A model generated the notes under the pieces. That model was not told the origin of the DNA. It did not search any database and worked only from the letters and a program-made list of their open reading frames with translations. From positions 310,001 through 374,000 of the forward strand of contig JAXJZF010000002.1 in the NCBI GenBank assembly GCA_036306585.1: 64,000 nucleotides of DNA. The letters run 5' to 3'. A program made the translations under genes and the position numbers. Shown here one piece after another: positions 38,875 to 47,824 of the stretch (its first letter is position 1; the number at the start of each line of letters is the position of its first letter). This DNA is from Aphodovivens sp036306585 (lineage in GTDB: Bacteria; Actinomycetota; Coriobacteriia; Coriobacteriales; Eggerthellaceae).

Positions 38875-39951
38875 TTACGCGCGTTTGGCAAGAAAACAAC
38901 GGTGAATCTTGGGGTTGCGCTCGAAATCATGCGGAATGGTGCGCGCGGTAATATCCTCTAAGGAAACGCCTGCCGCAGCGAGGGATTCCCCATCGGGTTT
39001 GAACGAACGAAGGTTGCAACTGAAAACCGCCACGCCCCCGGGGGCCAGAAGGCGCACGACGTCAGAGAGCAACCGCACATGGTCGCGCTGAACATCCCAG
39101 GTGCGCTCCCCCATGCTCTTGGAATTCGAGAACGTGGGCGGGTCAACGAACACCAGGTCGAAACGTAGGTCGGTGCGGGCTACCTGCGCTGCCCAGGCAG
39201 TCGCGTCTGCCTTCTGAAACAGATGTTTATCGCCGTTGAAGCCGTTGAGGATCATATTGCGCCGCGCCCAGTCCAAATAAGTCTGCGAGAGGTCCACGGT
39301 CACCGTGCATGCGGCCCCGCCGGCGGCGGCATGGACGGTGGCGCTGCCCGTGTAGGCAAAAAGGTTGAGGAACCGCTTGCCGCGCGCCATGCGACCCACC
39401 ATCATACGGGTATCACGATGGTCCAGGAACAGCCCCGTGTCCAAGTAGCCGTTGAGATCCACCTCGAAATCCAACCCGCCTTCGCGCGTAACGAACACGC
39501 AGTTGCCGCGGTTGCCCAGCCGGTACTGGCTTCCGCCCTTGTCGCGACGTCTTACCTTCGAGAACAGGCGCTCGGACGGGATCCCGCATACCACCGGCGC
39601 AATGGCCAGGACATCGTCGAAGCGATTGCGGGCACGCTCAGGGTCGACAGAAGCCGGCGGTGCGTATTCCGCGATATGCAAGAAGCGCCGGGGCGCGCCG
39701 TCAACCGGCGCCACGGAAACATCCTCGTACACATCGATGGCAACCGAGAAATCCGGCAGATCGGCATCGTAGATGCGGAACGCATGCACGTCGTTTCGCG
39801 CAGCCCACTTACGGCGCTCCTTCCAGTTCTTCCGCAGCCGCGCGGCGAACTGGTCGGCGTTGCGGTCAAGGACGTTCACAGAGCGAGTCCCGCCGCCTGC
39901 GGTGTCCGGGATCTCTATCTGGCGGTATTCGTTGGTAAGTCTATCGCTCAC
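38875..39951 (-). CDS. Class I SAM-dependent rRNA methyltransferase (RlmK/RlmI-like)
   Basis: A 358-residue methyltransferase resembling the C-terminal RlmK half of E. coli RlmKL. It has GLFLDHRDTR, then the SAM-binding LNLFAYTGSATVHAAAGGA and VDLSQTYLDWARRNM, and a FVDPPTFSNS catalytic loop. It probably methylates 23S rRNA; the position cannot be assigned. It lacks the N-terminal RlmL half. The start is GTG at 39951, 4 nt after AAGGAG. It precedes trpS by 91 bp. Confidence 0.88.
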   Translation of the reverse strand: MSDRLTNEYRQIEIPDTAGGGTRSVNVLDRNADQFAARLRKNWKERRKWAARNDVHAFRIYDADLPDFSVAIDVYEDVSVAPVDGAPRRFLHIAEYAPPASVDPERARNRFDDVLAIAPVVCGIPSERLFSKVRRRDKGGSQYRLGNRGNCVFVTREGGLDFEVDLNGYLDTGLFLDHRDTRMMVGRMARGKRFLNLFAYTGSATVHAAAGGAACTVTVDLSQTYLDWARRNMILNGFNGDKHLFQKADATAWAAQVARTDLRFDLVFVDPPTFSNSKSMGERTWDVQRDHVRLLSDVVRLLAPGGVAVFSCNLRSFKPDGESLAAAGVSLEDITARTIPHDFERNPKIHRCFLAKRA

Positions 39952-40000
39952 AATGCTCCTTGCCGGCGCCGTGGCGCCGTGGTCGGTCTGGATATGCGAA

Positions 40001-40022
40001 GGCCGCCCCTTTACGGGCGGCC
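40001..40022 (-). terminator. Hairpin after rpoD, probable terminator
   Basis: GGCCGCCC and GGGCGGCC with a 6-nt loop lie 34 bp past the rpoD stop. The T-rich tail on the minus strand is weak. Confidence 0.5.
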
Positions 40023-40055
40023 CGCAAATTGCAAAACTTAATGACCACTGCGATG

Positions 40056-41300
40056 CTAGTCGTCTAGAAAGTCTTTCAGCTTGGAAGACTTGGACGGATG
40101 GCGAAGCTTGGCCAGCGTCTTGCTCTCGATCTGGCGGATGCGCTCGCGAGTGACGCCGAACTCGCGGCCCACTTCCTCGAGCGTGCGCTGATGACCGTCC
40201 TCCAGGCCGAAGCGAAGGCTGATAACCTTGCGCTCACGCTCGGCAAGCCCGTCGAGCACCTTGCTCAGAAGCTCCTGCAGCATGCTGAAGCTTGCAGCAT
40301 CGGCGGGGACAACCGCAGAGCTGTCCTCGATGAAGTCGCCAAGTTGGCTATCCTCCTCCTCGCCTATAGGCGTTTCAAGGCTGACTGGCTCCTGGCTGAT
40401 CTTCTGGATCTCGCGAACGCGCTCGGCGGTGAGGCCCATCTCCTCGCCGATCTCCTCGGGGGTTGGCTCGCGGCCCTTCTCCTGCAAGAGCTGACGCTGG
40501 ATGCGCACGAGCTTATTGATTGTTTCAACCATGTGCACAGGGATGCGAATGGTACGCGCCTGATCTGCGATGGCGCGCGTGATGGCCTGACGAATCCACC
40601 ACGTGGCATACGTGGAGAACTTGAAGCCCTTCTTGTAGTCGAACTTTTCTACCGCGCGGATCAAGCCCAAGTTGCCTTCCTGGATGAGGTCCAAAAACAG
40701 CATGCCGCGGCCCACGTAGCGCTTGGCGATGGAAACCACCAGACGCAGGTTTGCCTCGATGAGCTGCTGCTTGGCGTCCAGGCCCACCTGCTCGATGCGG
40801 CCCAGGCGACGCCGCTCGCGACGGTCGAGCTCGATCTCGCCGCCATCTGCCTTCTCCAGCTGCTCGGTGGCAGCAACGCCCGCTTCGATCTTCATGGCAA
40901 GGTCGATTTCCTCGGAGGCCGTAAGCAGCGGAACCTTGCCGATCTCCTTGAGGTACATGCGCACCGGGTCGCCGGTGAGCATGGTCACATTGGCGTCGGC
41001 GTTGCGCTTGCGCGAGTTGCGCGCCACGCGCGATTTCGTCTTGGTAATCTTGGGGAGCTGGACATCGCTCGCAGCTTTCAGCTCCTCCTCGGGAATGCCC
41101 TCGAGAAGATCCTCCCCATCCTCGCCGGAGATGGACTCTTCGTTCGAATCGGCTTTATCGTCTTCGATGACCTCGACGAGCTCCCCTTCGCCCTCTTCAT
41201 CGAGCTCGTCCTCTTCGACGATTTCCTCCTTCTTTACCTTGGGTTTCGCGGCTTTCTTAGATTCCTTGGCAGATGCTTTCTTCTTGGAGGCTTCAGCCAC
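40056..41300 (-). CDS. rpoD: Primary RNA polymerase sigma factor
   Basis: A 414-residue group 1 sigma-70 factor. The first 100 residues are a Lys- then Glu/Asp-rich segment, replacing region 1.1. Region 1.2 is DPVRMYLKEIGKVPLLT; region 2 has GLIRAVEKFDYKKGFKFSTYATWWIRQAI; region 4.2 has VTRERIRQIESKTLAKLRHP. It directs core polymerase to housekeeping promoters, in line with the -10 elements noted in this window. The start is GTG at 41300 with AAAGGAAG upstream. A candidate promoter is at 41371-41379. Confidence 0.95.
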   Translation of the reverse strand: MAEASKKKASAKESKKAAKPKVKKEEIVEEDELDEEGEGELVEVIEDDKADSNEESISGEDGEDLLEGIPEEELKAASDVQLPKITKTKSRVARNSRKRNADANVTMLTGDPVRMYLKEIGKVPLLTASEEIDLAMKIEAGVAATEQLEKADGGEIELDRRERRRLGRIEQVGLDAKQQLIEANLRLVVSIAKRYVGRGMLFLDLIQEGNLGLIRAVEKFDYKKGFKFSTYATWWIRQAITRAIADQARTIRIPVHMVETINKLVRIQRQLLQEKGREPTPEEIGEEMGLTAERVREIQKISQEPVSLETPIGEEEDSQLGDFIEDSSAVVPADAASFSMLQELLSKVLDGLAERERKVISLRFGLEDGHQRTLEEVGREFGVTRERIRQIESKTLAKLRHPSKSSKLKDFLDD

Positions 41301-41370
41301 GCTATCTTCCTTTCATCGAAAGTGCGCCGCAATGATGTGCTAGGCTACCGGCGCAAAGATACAGCGGTAC

Positions 41371-41379
41371 ATTGTAGCA
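41371..41379 (-). promoter_or_regulatory. Candidate extended -10 promoter of rpoD
   Basis: The minus strand reads TGCTACAAT, identical to the element before pgsA. No convincing -35 is seen. The implied leader is about 64 nt. Confidence 0.45.
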
Positions 41380-41524
41380 CAAAGACGCAGCTGCGATGAC
41401 GAGTTCGCCCATGTTACCGAAGCGTTTAATGGGCGTAGCCGGAAAGGCACGTCGTCATGAGTGGGGAGGCGCTATCGCCGAAGCCGGAAAGTGCTATCCC
41501 GAGAACAGGGAAGCACCGCGCGAA

Positions 41525-42505
41525 TCACGCGGAAGGCAACCCCTGCATGACAAGAAACACCGTGTCGCGTGCAAGAACGAGCTCGTCGCCCGCGCGGATC
41601 TCCGCCGGGTGGCACTCGAAGCCGCCGCGCTCTTCGTAGGGAGGCTCCACCACGGTGACTTCACGCGTGGCCCCGCTGACCAGCCGCACCCCGTTACGCG
41701 ACTTTAGGCCCTCGACATACCACGTGCCGTCCTCGGCGCACCAAATGCGGGCATGATGGGCGGACACATCCGATCCCACGTCGGTGATGTCGCCACGCCC
41801 GGTGGAAAGCGAGCCGATCTCCGCTCCGTCTGAGGCCGGATCAATCCAATGGGGCATGCCGGACACGTAGCCGTCCACCACACGCAATAGCTGAAGATGA
41901 AGCTGCGGAGAAGGCGGGAGCTGGGTTGAGACGGCGCGTCTCTCGTCGAACGGCGGCGTGGTTGCCGGTGTTACCAGCCTGCCCCCTCCCACCGATTGCA
42001 GGAACCCAAGCGCCGCCGAAGCCGCGCGCTGGACATCGGCCGTGCAACCGGCCACCAAGTACAGGACCATGGCGACTTCGGCACGTTCGTCGAAGGTGAA
42101 GCCCACACCGTTTTGAAGACGGAGCAGCACGTTGCGGTACAGCGAGACATCCTGCCGACAGGTCGCAAGCGCATCGATCATGGGCTCGCCCGCCGGACCG
42201 GCAACCAAGTCGAACACCTCTTGGCTAGACATCATGCGACCCTCCTTGGTGCGCAAGCGCGAAACGATGCGCAGCGCCCCAATGCCGAAATCGCAAAAAT
42301 ACTTCTCCTGCAGCGTGCCAGCGGGGGCGTGCACGATGAAACGCGAGATCCATGTGCGATCGTTGATGCGGCTCACCGGACTGCGACCGTCGGAAAGCGG
42401 CTTGCCGCTGAGGATAAGCCCCGCAAGCTCCTTATAGGTGATGCCGCCCATCTTCTTCAGAGTGGAGAACAGCACAGCGCAGGGCGTATTGGCGCTCGCT
42501 GTCAT
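41525..42505 (-). CDS. FHA-domain protein of a kinase operon
   Basis: A 326-residue protein. The C-terminal third (about 228-320) is an FHA domain, with GSLSTGRGDITD, then SAHHARIW and SRNGVRLVSG, the Gly-Arg, Ser/His and Asn-Gly phosphothreonine-binding positions. Residues 1-200 form an alpha-rich domain that I do not recognise. Its ATG overlaps the stop of the kinase gene by 4 bp, so it is very likely a partner or substrate of that kinase. No signal peptide or membrane segment is visible. Confidence 0.82.
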   Translation of the reverse strand: MTASANTPCAVLFSTLKKMGGITYKELAGLILSGKPLSDGRSPVSRINDRTWISRFIVHAPAGTLQEKYFCDFGIGALRIVSRLRTKEGRMMSSQEVFDLVAGPAGEPMIDALATCRQDVSLYRNVLLRLQNGVGFTFDERAEVAMVLYLVAGCTADVQRAASAALGFLQSVGGGRLVTPATTPPFDERRAVSTQLPPSPQLHLQLLRVVDGYVSGMPHWIDPASDGAEIGSLSTGRGDITDVGSDVSAHHARIWCAEDGTWYVEGLKSRNGVRLVSGATREVTVVEPPYEERGGFECHPAEIRAGDELVLARDTVFLVMQGLPSA

Positions 42506-44295
42506 TTCGCATCATCCCCTTCCAACCGCGTAGCGGCAGTCGAATCATCTGCGGAAAGCGCCTGCCGCACGCCATATCCGGGCAACACGGCAGCGCCTTT
42601 ATGTCCCCGGACACGCGAACGGGCGAAGTTAGCGAAGCCCGTAGCCGATAGGAACGCATCGATCAGCGAGAACAAAGCCCCCAGCAAGGCGGAAGCACCG
42701 AGCGCACCGGCCGTCATCATCCGAGCATCCTCCCCAGCCGTGCCAAGGGCGGCAAGCGCAGCAGCCGCCGCAAATACGCCCACCGCTGCCCCAGCGCAGG
42801 CGTAGCCGAACCTCGAGGCTTCCCTGCGCCCCAGCAGGGAGGCACCCAGCGAGACCGCAAACGGCACCAAGCACAGCGCCCCGCCCAACGCCCCGGCGGA
42901 AATCCCCGGTCCTACCGGAGAACCAACGGAAAAGGCATGGGGAACCAGACCCAGCCCAACACCAGACAAAACGGCGACCAGCGCCGTCAGCACGCAGCAA
43001 ACAGCCTTTACGGCGATGCGCGCCTCCTGCGCCCGATCGCGCGTCTGCTGCCCGAAGCCGTCGGAAAGCGAACCGGGAACGCAGGGGATCAGGGGCCGCC
43101 CGTTAATGGCGCACGCAATGTTCTCGATGTAATGGAACGCGAAGCATCCCAGGGCATCGCACATGCTTTTCGCAGAAGGACGGCAGCCCGGATCCACCGA
43201 GAAGCAGGACTCCAGCAGACCGTCGAGCTGGCAATCGACCTGCAGGAGCGCAGAGCGCAACTCATCGGAGCGTCGCCCAAGCGACGCGGCGCCGACGATA
43301 AGGCTCGCCCCCACCGCCACCTCGGGCTCGAACGACAGCACCGCGCCGATATCCGCTGCCGTGTGAGCCGTACGAAACGGCACGGGACGGCCTTGCCTCT
43401 TCTTCGCCAGCAGGGCTTCGATGCCCTCAGACTCGCACGTGCCGAAAGGATATTTCCCGCTTGCGAGCAGGAACACCAAGCTTGCCGCCGCATACACGTC
43501 CGCAGCGGCCGTGAGGGATGAGCCGAACTCGCCGGGGCGGATGGCTTCCGGCGCGGCGTATTCCCTGGTTGCCGAAGCAACGCGCCACGATGCGGACGCG
43601 CTTTCCGCCAGCAAAGCATGCGAATCGAGCGGACCGCCCGCAAACGCCGATCCGAAGTCGACGATGCATAGGTCGAACACACCTTCATCAGCTTGGTCGG
43701 CAAGGGCCAGGCGGTCGGTGCGCACCATGACGTTGGCGCAGGAAAGGTCGCCATGCACCACTACGTCCTCCAAAGATGCCATGCGCGAGAGGATCTCGAA
43801 CAGGTCACGCCCGATGCGCGCTGCGACCAGTGGCGACACTCGGGAGTCGTCATCCACGGCGAGCAGACGGGCAGCCTTGCCCAGCGTCACACCCTCCACC
43901 CATTCCATAAGAATGCACGCCGCCCCATCGACCGTCCCGCGTCCGTACACACGGGGGAAGCCCTTCAAGCCGGAAACACTTCGATGGACGCGGTATTCGC
44001 GATCGAACGAGGCCAAGGTCGCATCTGGCACCTCGCGCGATCCCGCATCGACGGAAAGGGTCTTCAGGGCGAACACCTCGCCCCAGATATTATGGACGCG
44101 CGTGATGCTTCCGAAGCCCCCGTCACGAATCGCATCGCCATCGTCGAACAGCGTGACCATGCGGCGTGCGAACGCCTCGCGCTGATCGGCCCCAAGCACC
44201 TCGGCAGGCTCGAAGCCGTCAAGACGCAGCACTCGGGTCCTGCGAGTCCCGGACACGGAAGGATGCCGCAATTGCTTGTTCTCATCCATCGTCAT
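42502..44295 (-). CDS. Membrane-anchored Ser/Thr protein kinase
   Basis: A 597-residue protein. Residues about 50-390 are a Hanks-type kinase domain: glycine loop DGGFGSI (58-64), ATP lysine K78 in FALKTL, catalytic loop HGDLSCANVMV (181-191, HGD in place of HRD, with D183 and N188), and DFG at 213-215. EYAAPEAI serves as the APE motif. The C-terminal 200 residues contain about five hydrophobic segments and a short Arg-rich cytoplasmic end; there is no PASTA domain. The stop overlaps the FHA gene and the start overlaps the membrane-protein gene, each by 4 bp. HGD loops occur in active kinases, so activity is plausible. Confidence 0.88.
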   Translation of the reverse strand: MTMDENKQLRHPSVSGTRRTRVLRLDGFEPAEVLGADQREAFARRMVTLFDDGDAIRDGGFGSITRVHNIWGEVFALKTLSVDAGSREVPDATLASFDREYRVHRSVSGLKGFPRVYGRGTVDGAACILMEWVEGVTLGKAARLLAVDDDSRVSPLVAARIGRDLFEILSRMASLEDVVVHGDLSCANVMVRTDRLALADQADEGVFDLCIVDFGSAFAGGPLDSHALLAESASASWRVASATREYAAPEAIRPGEFGSSLTAAADVYAAASLVFLLASGKYPFGTCESEGIEALLAKKRQGRPVPFRTAHTAADIGAVLSFEPEVAVGASLIVGAASLGRRSDELRSALLQVDCQLDGLLESCFSVDPGCRPSAKSMCDALGCFAFHYIENIACAINGRPLIPCVPGSLSDGFGQQTRDRAQEARIAVKAVCCVLTALVAVLSGVGLGLVPHAFSVGSPVGPGISAGALGGALCLVPFAVSLGASLLGRREASRFGYACAGAAVGVFAAAAALAALGTAGEDARMMTAGALGASALLGALFSLIDAFLSATGFANFARSRVRGHKGAAVLPGYGVRQALSADDSTAATRLEGDDAK

Positions 44296-45248
44296 CGCGG
44301 CCTCAGTTGCGCATAGCGCGCCTCATAATCGGTGAGGAAGGTGATGCGACCACCCGAAGAATAGGTGTTATAGGGAGTCATCCAATCGGACTCATCGGAA
44401 AAATTCCAGCAGCATCGTGCCCATGCCTGCCTCAAAAGGGCAGAGGCGTTGCCCAAATAGCCATACAGTTCAAGCACGCCCTCAAAGGAATCGTGATGGC
44501 GCGATTCGGATGGAACTTGGACATCGGTGAGCGCAACCTGATCGACCGCAACCCGGTATGCAACATCGGAATAGTAATCGAGATTCCGAACTCGCGAATC
44601 CTCGGTAGAGTCATGCGCATCCGCAACGAAGTTATTCCATCCGGTATCGATATCGCTATAATACCCCGGCAGCTTATCGTAATAGGACTGAACAGCAGCC
44701 AAGTACTGGGCTTCCTGCGCGTCGGAAATGGCCGGCATGGAAGGCTGCTGCTCGATGGAGCCCTCATCGGAGACGTTGTCGGAAGCGCCGTCATCCTCTT
44801 CCGCGCTGCCGCCTTGGGCGTCGTCCGAGCCCGACGCTTCCCCGCCGGATCCTCCCGACACACCCTCGTGCGACTGCACGGCTTCTTCCACTGCAACGGG
44901 TAAACCTGTGATGATCTGCGTAAACGTGGTCAAGCGCTCATTCGACACGTCGTCGCCTTCTCCGCCTAGCTCCGCAACGGCAGACTGCCCGTCGTCGAAG
45001 CCGGAGACGGCGGGCTGCTCTTCCGAAGAGGCAACGGAGAAGACCTTGGCAAGAGCAGGAGCAACCATCGGGTCGACATGCAGGAGCAACGCGCGCTGGA
45101 CGACGCCCGCGAAGCCAAAGGCGAACAGCGCAAGAAGCACGACGAGCAGAAGGGGACACACGACGGCGGACGCCGCAGCCCATGAAGCAACCCGCAAGCC
45201 GAGATCGCCCGACAAATGCATACGCGATTCCAAACCGCGATCCGCCAT
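44292..45248 (-). CDS. Single-pass membrane protein of a kinase operon, unknown function
   Basis: A 318-residue protein that I do not recognise. A strong hydrophobic segment at about 18-50 (ASAVVCPLLLVVLLALFAFG) places the remaining residues outside the cytoplasm if it is a signal anchor. Next come a Ser/Gly/Asp/Glu-rich linker (about 125-165) and a globular, aromatic-rich C-terminal domain beginning near SDAQEAQYLAAVQSYYDKL. The ATG at 45248 has GGGAGGGGG upstream; the TTG at 45278 is unlikely. It overlaps the kinase gene by 4 bp, so it may be a sensor or target of that kinase. Confidence 0.75.
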   Translation of the reverse strand: MADRGLESRMHLSGDLGLRVASWAAASAVVCPLLLVVLLALFAFGFAGVVQRALLLHVDPMVAPALAKVFSVASSEEQPAVSGFDDGQSAVAELGGEGDDVSNERLTTFTQIITGLPVAVEEAVQSHEGVSGGSGGEASGSDDAQGGSAEEDDGASDNVSDEGSIEQQPSMPAISDAQEAQYLAAVQSYYDKLPGYYSDIDTGWNNFVADAHDSTEDSRVRNLDYYSDVAYRVAVDQVALTDVQVPSESRHHDSFEGVLELYGYLGNASALLRQAWARCCWNFSDESDWMTPYNTYSSGGRITFLTDYEARYAQLRPR

Positions 45249-45343
45249 GGCAGCCCCCTCCCTATCCCTGAACGGCAATTAAAGCCTCCTGATTATAGGC
45301 GAGGCGATGGAGGAAAAGTTGCACAACAAATGACGTCAGAGCG

Positions 45344-47686
45344 CTATAGCAGGTCGACAGGATCGACGTCAACCGCCACGTTCACGTCATGCTGAGGCTT
45401 CCTTGCACGGAAATACGGTAAAAGCGCGCTAGCAATGTCCTGGTCGGAGGGGCATTTCACCACGACATGCCAACGGTAAGTGCCGCGCAGCCTGGCAAGT
45501 ACGCAAGGCTCTGCGGGAAGGACCGTCCACCCCTGCTGTTGCGAAACTCCATCGCGGATGCGCTTGCCCAGCTCTTGCTGCAGCCGCAGCGCGGCGGTAC
45601 GCACCGTTTCCTCGTCGCAACCCCACACAAGAACGTTGGCCATGCGCACATACGGCGGATAGCCCAGCATCCGGCGTTTGGGCAGCTCCGCTCGAAGGAA
45701 CAAGGGGCGGTCGTAGGTCGCCGCCGCACGGATGGCGACGTTGTCGGCCTCGTAAGTCTGCACGTACACGGTTCCGGGCAAATCCGCCCTGCCGGCTCGG
45801 CCCGCCACCTGCTCCACCAGATCGTACGTGCGCTCCCAGGCGCGATAGTCGGGAAGGTGAAGCTGCGTGTCGGCGTTGATGACGCCCACCACCGTCACGT
45901 CATCGAAGTCGAGCCCTTTCGCGATCATCTGCGTGCCCAATAGCACCGCGGCGTCAGCGGCGGCGAAGGCTCCGAGCAAGCGCTCGTGGGCACCCTTGCC
46001 CGACGTGGTGTCGGCATCCATGCGGATGATGGGCACCTGTGGCCCTACGCCCGGCATGGCGTCCAGCAGCGTGCGCAGCTCGTCTTCCACGCGCTGTGTG
46101 CCCGCGCCGAAGCGCTTCAGGTAGGGGCTGCCGCATTTAGGGCAACGCGCGGGAGCCACAACCCGGTGCCCGCAGTGATGACACATCAGGAAATTCCCCC
46201 GCTCATGATAGGTGAGGGAGGTCGAGCACTGCGGGCATTCCGGAACGAACCCGCAATCGCGGCACAGCAGAAACTTGGCAAAACCACGCTGGTTCAGCAA
46301 AAGAACCGCCTTACGCCCCGCGGAAAGCTCTTCCCGCAATGCGTGGGATAACTCGCGGGAAAACATGGAGCGCGACCCGCTGCCGAACTCGCGCGCCATG
46401 TCCACCACCTTCACCTGGGGCATGGGGCGACCGTTGGCGCGCTGCGGCAATTCGACCTTGCTCCACAATGGATCGTGCTCGCAGCGGTACAGTGTCTCCA
46501 CAGAAGGCGTGGCGCTGCCCAGCACTAATGCGGCGCCGGCGCGGCGCGCCATCCAAACGGCAACATCGCGCGCCAGGTAGCGGGGTGCGCTGTCCTGCTT
46601 GTAGGACCCCTCGTGCTCTTCGTCAATGATAATGATGCCCAGATTGGCCAGCGGCGTGAACAAAGCGCTGCGCGCTCCCACCACAACGCGAGCAGCGCCC
46701 GAGCGGATGAAGTCCCACTGATCGTAGCGCTCCCCCGCGCTCATACGCGAGTGCATGACGGCCACCAGATCACCGAACCGCGAGCGGAACCGGGCGACCG
46801 TCTGCGGGGTGAGGGAGATCTCCGGCACAAGCACGCAGGCGGTGCGACCCCGCTCCAGCACGCTTTCAATGGCGCGCAGGTACACCTCGGTCTTGCCCGA
46901 ACCCGTCACGCCATCCACGCATACCACGCGCCCGCCGCCCATAGCGGCGGCTTGCTCGATGACGCGCACGGCGGCGGCCTGGCCGTCGGTGAGCGTCGGC
47001 TTTGAAGCGCGCCCGGCAGCTGCAGAGCCCAGAGCAGCACCGACGGGCGTGGCGGAGCGAAATCGGCGGCGCGATTCTATGCGCACCACATCCTTGGCCT
47101 CGAGAGCTTTAAGCGAGCCTGCCACCGACCCCAGCTGCGCCGCAAGCTCGACGACGCGTACCTCGCCCATGCGCACGGCCTCGATGATAGCGATCTGCCT
47201 CACCGCGTTCTTGCGGGGCTCGAACGCATCCAGCATCGGCCCGGGCACCACCCAGCGATCGTCAACCTCTCCCACCGCAGGAGCTTTCAAGCTCCACCCG
47301 CCGTGGGAGTTGCGCACCAGCTTGGGGACGCCCCCAGGAGGTGTGAACAGGCGAACGCACGAAGAAAGCGGGGCGATGTAGCGCTCGGAAAGCCACTGCG
47401 CGCAAGCGGCGCCCTCCTCGTCGAAAAACGGGCGGCTGACCGCGTGCATGATAGGCTTGAGCCTGGCGGGGTCGATGCCCGCTTCCGCTGGGTCTGATTC
47501 GCGCAGGTCCACGACAAACCCGATGGCGCGCCGGCCGCCCAACGGCACCAGCACGGCGCAGCCCACCTGGATATCGTATTCGGGCGCATCGGAGCCGTCA
47601 GCTCCCGGCTGTTCGGGAACGGCATAGGTGTAGGGCGCATCCAGCGCCTGGGTGGGGATATCCAAGATGACCTGTGCGAGCTTCAT
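45344..47686 (-). CDS. priA: Primosomal protein N' (replication restart helicase)
   Basis: A 780-residue DNA helicase that reloads the replisome at stalled forks. The N-terminal DNA-binding domain begins MKLAQVILDIPTQALDAPYTY. Walker A is GVTGSGKTEVYLRA and Walker B lies in IIIDEEHEGSYKQD. Zinc-binding cysteines occur as CRDCGFVPECPQC and CHHCG with CPKCG. The minus-strand frame stays open to 48358, but the extension is Ala/Val-rich shadow sequence, so I start at 47686. No Shine-Dalgarno is present; an extended -10 ends only 7 nt before the ATG, so the mRNA may be leaderless. Confidence 0.94.
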   Translation of the reverse strand: MKLAQVILDIPTQALDAPYTYAVPEQPGADGSDAPEYDIQVGCAVLVPLGGRRAIGFVVDLRESDPAEAGIDPARLKPIMHAVSRPFFDEEGAACAQWLSERYIAPLSSCVRLFTPPGGVPKLVRNSHGGWSLKAPAVGEVDDRWVVPGPMLDAFEPRKNAVRQIAIIEAVRMGEVRVVELAAQLGSVAGSLKALEAKDVVRIESRRRFRSATPVGAALGSAAAGRASKPTLTDGQAAAVRVIEQAAAMGGGRVVCVDGVTGSGKTEVYLRAIESVLERGRTACVLVPEISLTPQTVARFRSRFGDLVAVMHSRMSAGERYDQWDFIRSGAARVVVGARSALFTPLANLGIIIIDEEHEGSYKQDSAPRYLARDVAVWMARRAGAALVLGSATPSVETLYRCEHDPLWSKVELPQRANGRPMPQVKVVDMAREFGSGSRSMFSRELSHALREELSAGRKAVLLLNQRGFAKFLLCRDCGFVPECPQCSTSLTYHERGNFLMCHHCGHRVVAPARCPKCGSPYLKRFGAGTQRVEDELRTLLDAMPGVGPQVPIIRMDADTTSGKGAHERLLGAFAAADAAVLLGTQMIAKGLDFDDVTVVGVINADTQLHLPDYRAWERTYDLVEQVAGRAGRADLPGTVYVQTYEADNVAIRAAATYDRPLFLRAELPKRRMLGYPPYVRMANVLVWGCDEETVRTAALRLQQELGKRIRDGVSQQQGWTVLPAEPCVLARLRGTYRWHVVVKCPSDQDIASALLPYFRARKPQHDVNVAVDVDPVDLL

Positions 47687-47693
47687 GCGGTTC

Positions 47694-47702
47694 AGTATAG
47701 CA
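47694..47702 (-). promoter_or_regulatory. Extended -10 promoter for a probably leaderless priA mRNA
   Basis: TGCTATACT on the minus strand is followed by seven bases and then the priA ATG. A start at or one base before the A of ATG is expected from normal spacing. No -35 is evident, as is common with extended -10 promoters. Confidence 0.5.
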
Positions 47703-47748
47703 GCCCTGTGCAGATGCCGTGCCCATGTGGTGAAACGGCCGCGTTTCC

Positions 47749-47757
47749 TGGTATGCT
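47749..47757 (+). promoter_or_regulatory. Candidate extended -10 promoter of the ABC-class ATPase gene
   Basis: TGGTATGCT, with a weak TGGTGA -35 candidate at 47728-47733 (18-nt spacer). It would give a leader of about 60 nt and makes the priA/ATPase intergenic region divergently transcribed. Confidence 0.35.
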
Positions 47758-47824
47758 GAAGTAATGCGTAAAATCGCGAGCAGGGCGCCCGACTAGGGCG
47801 CATGCCAAGGATACGAGGTGTAAA

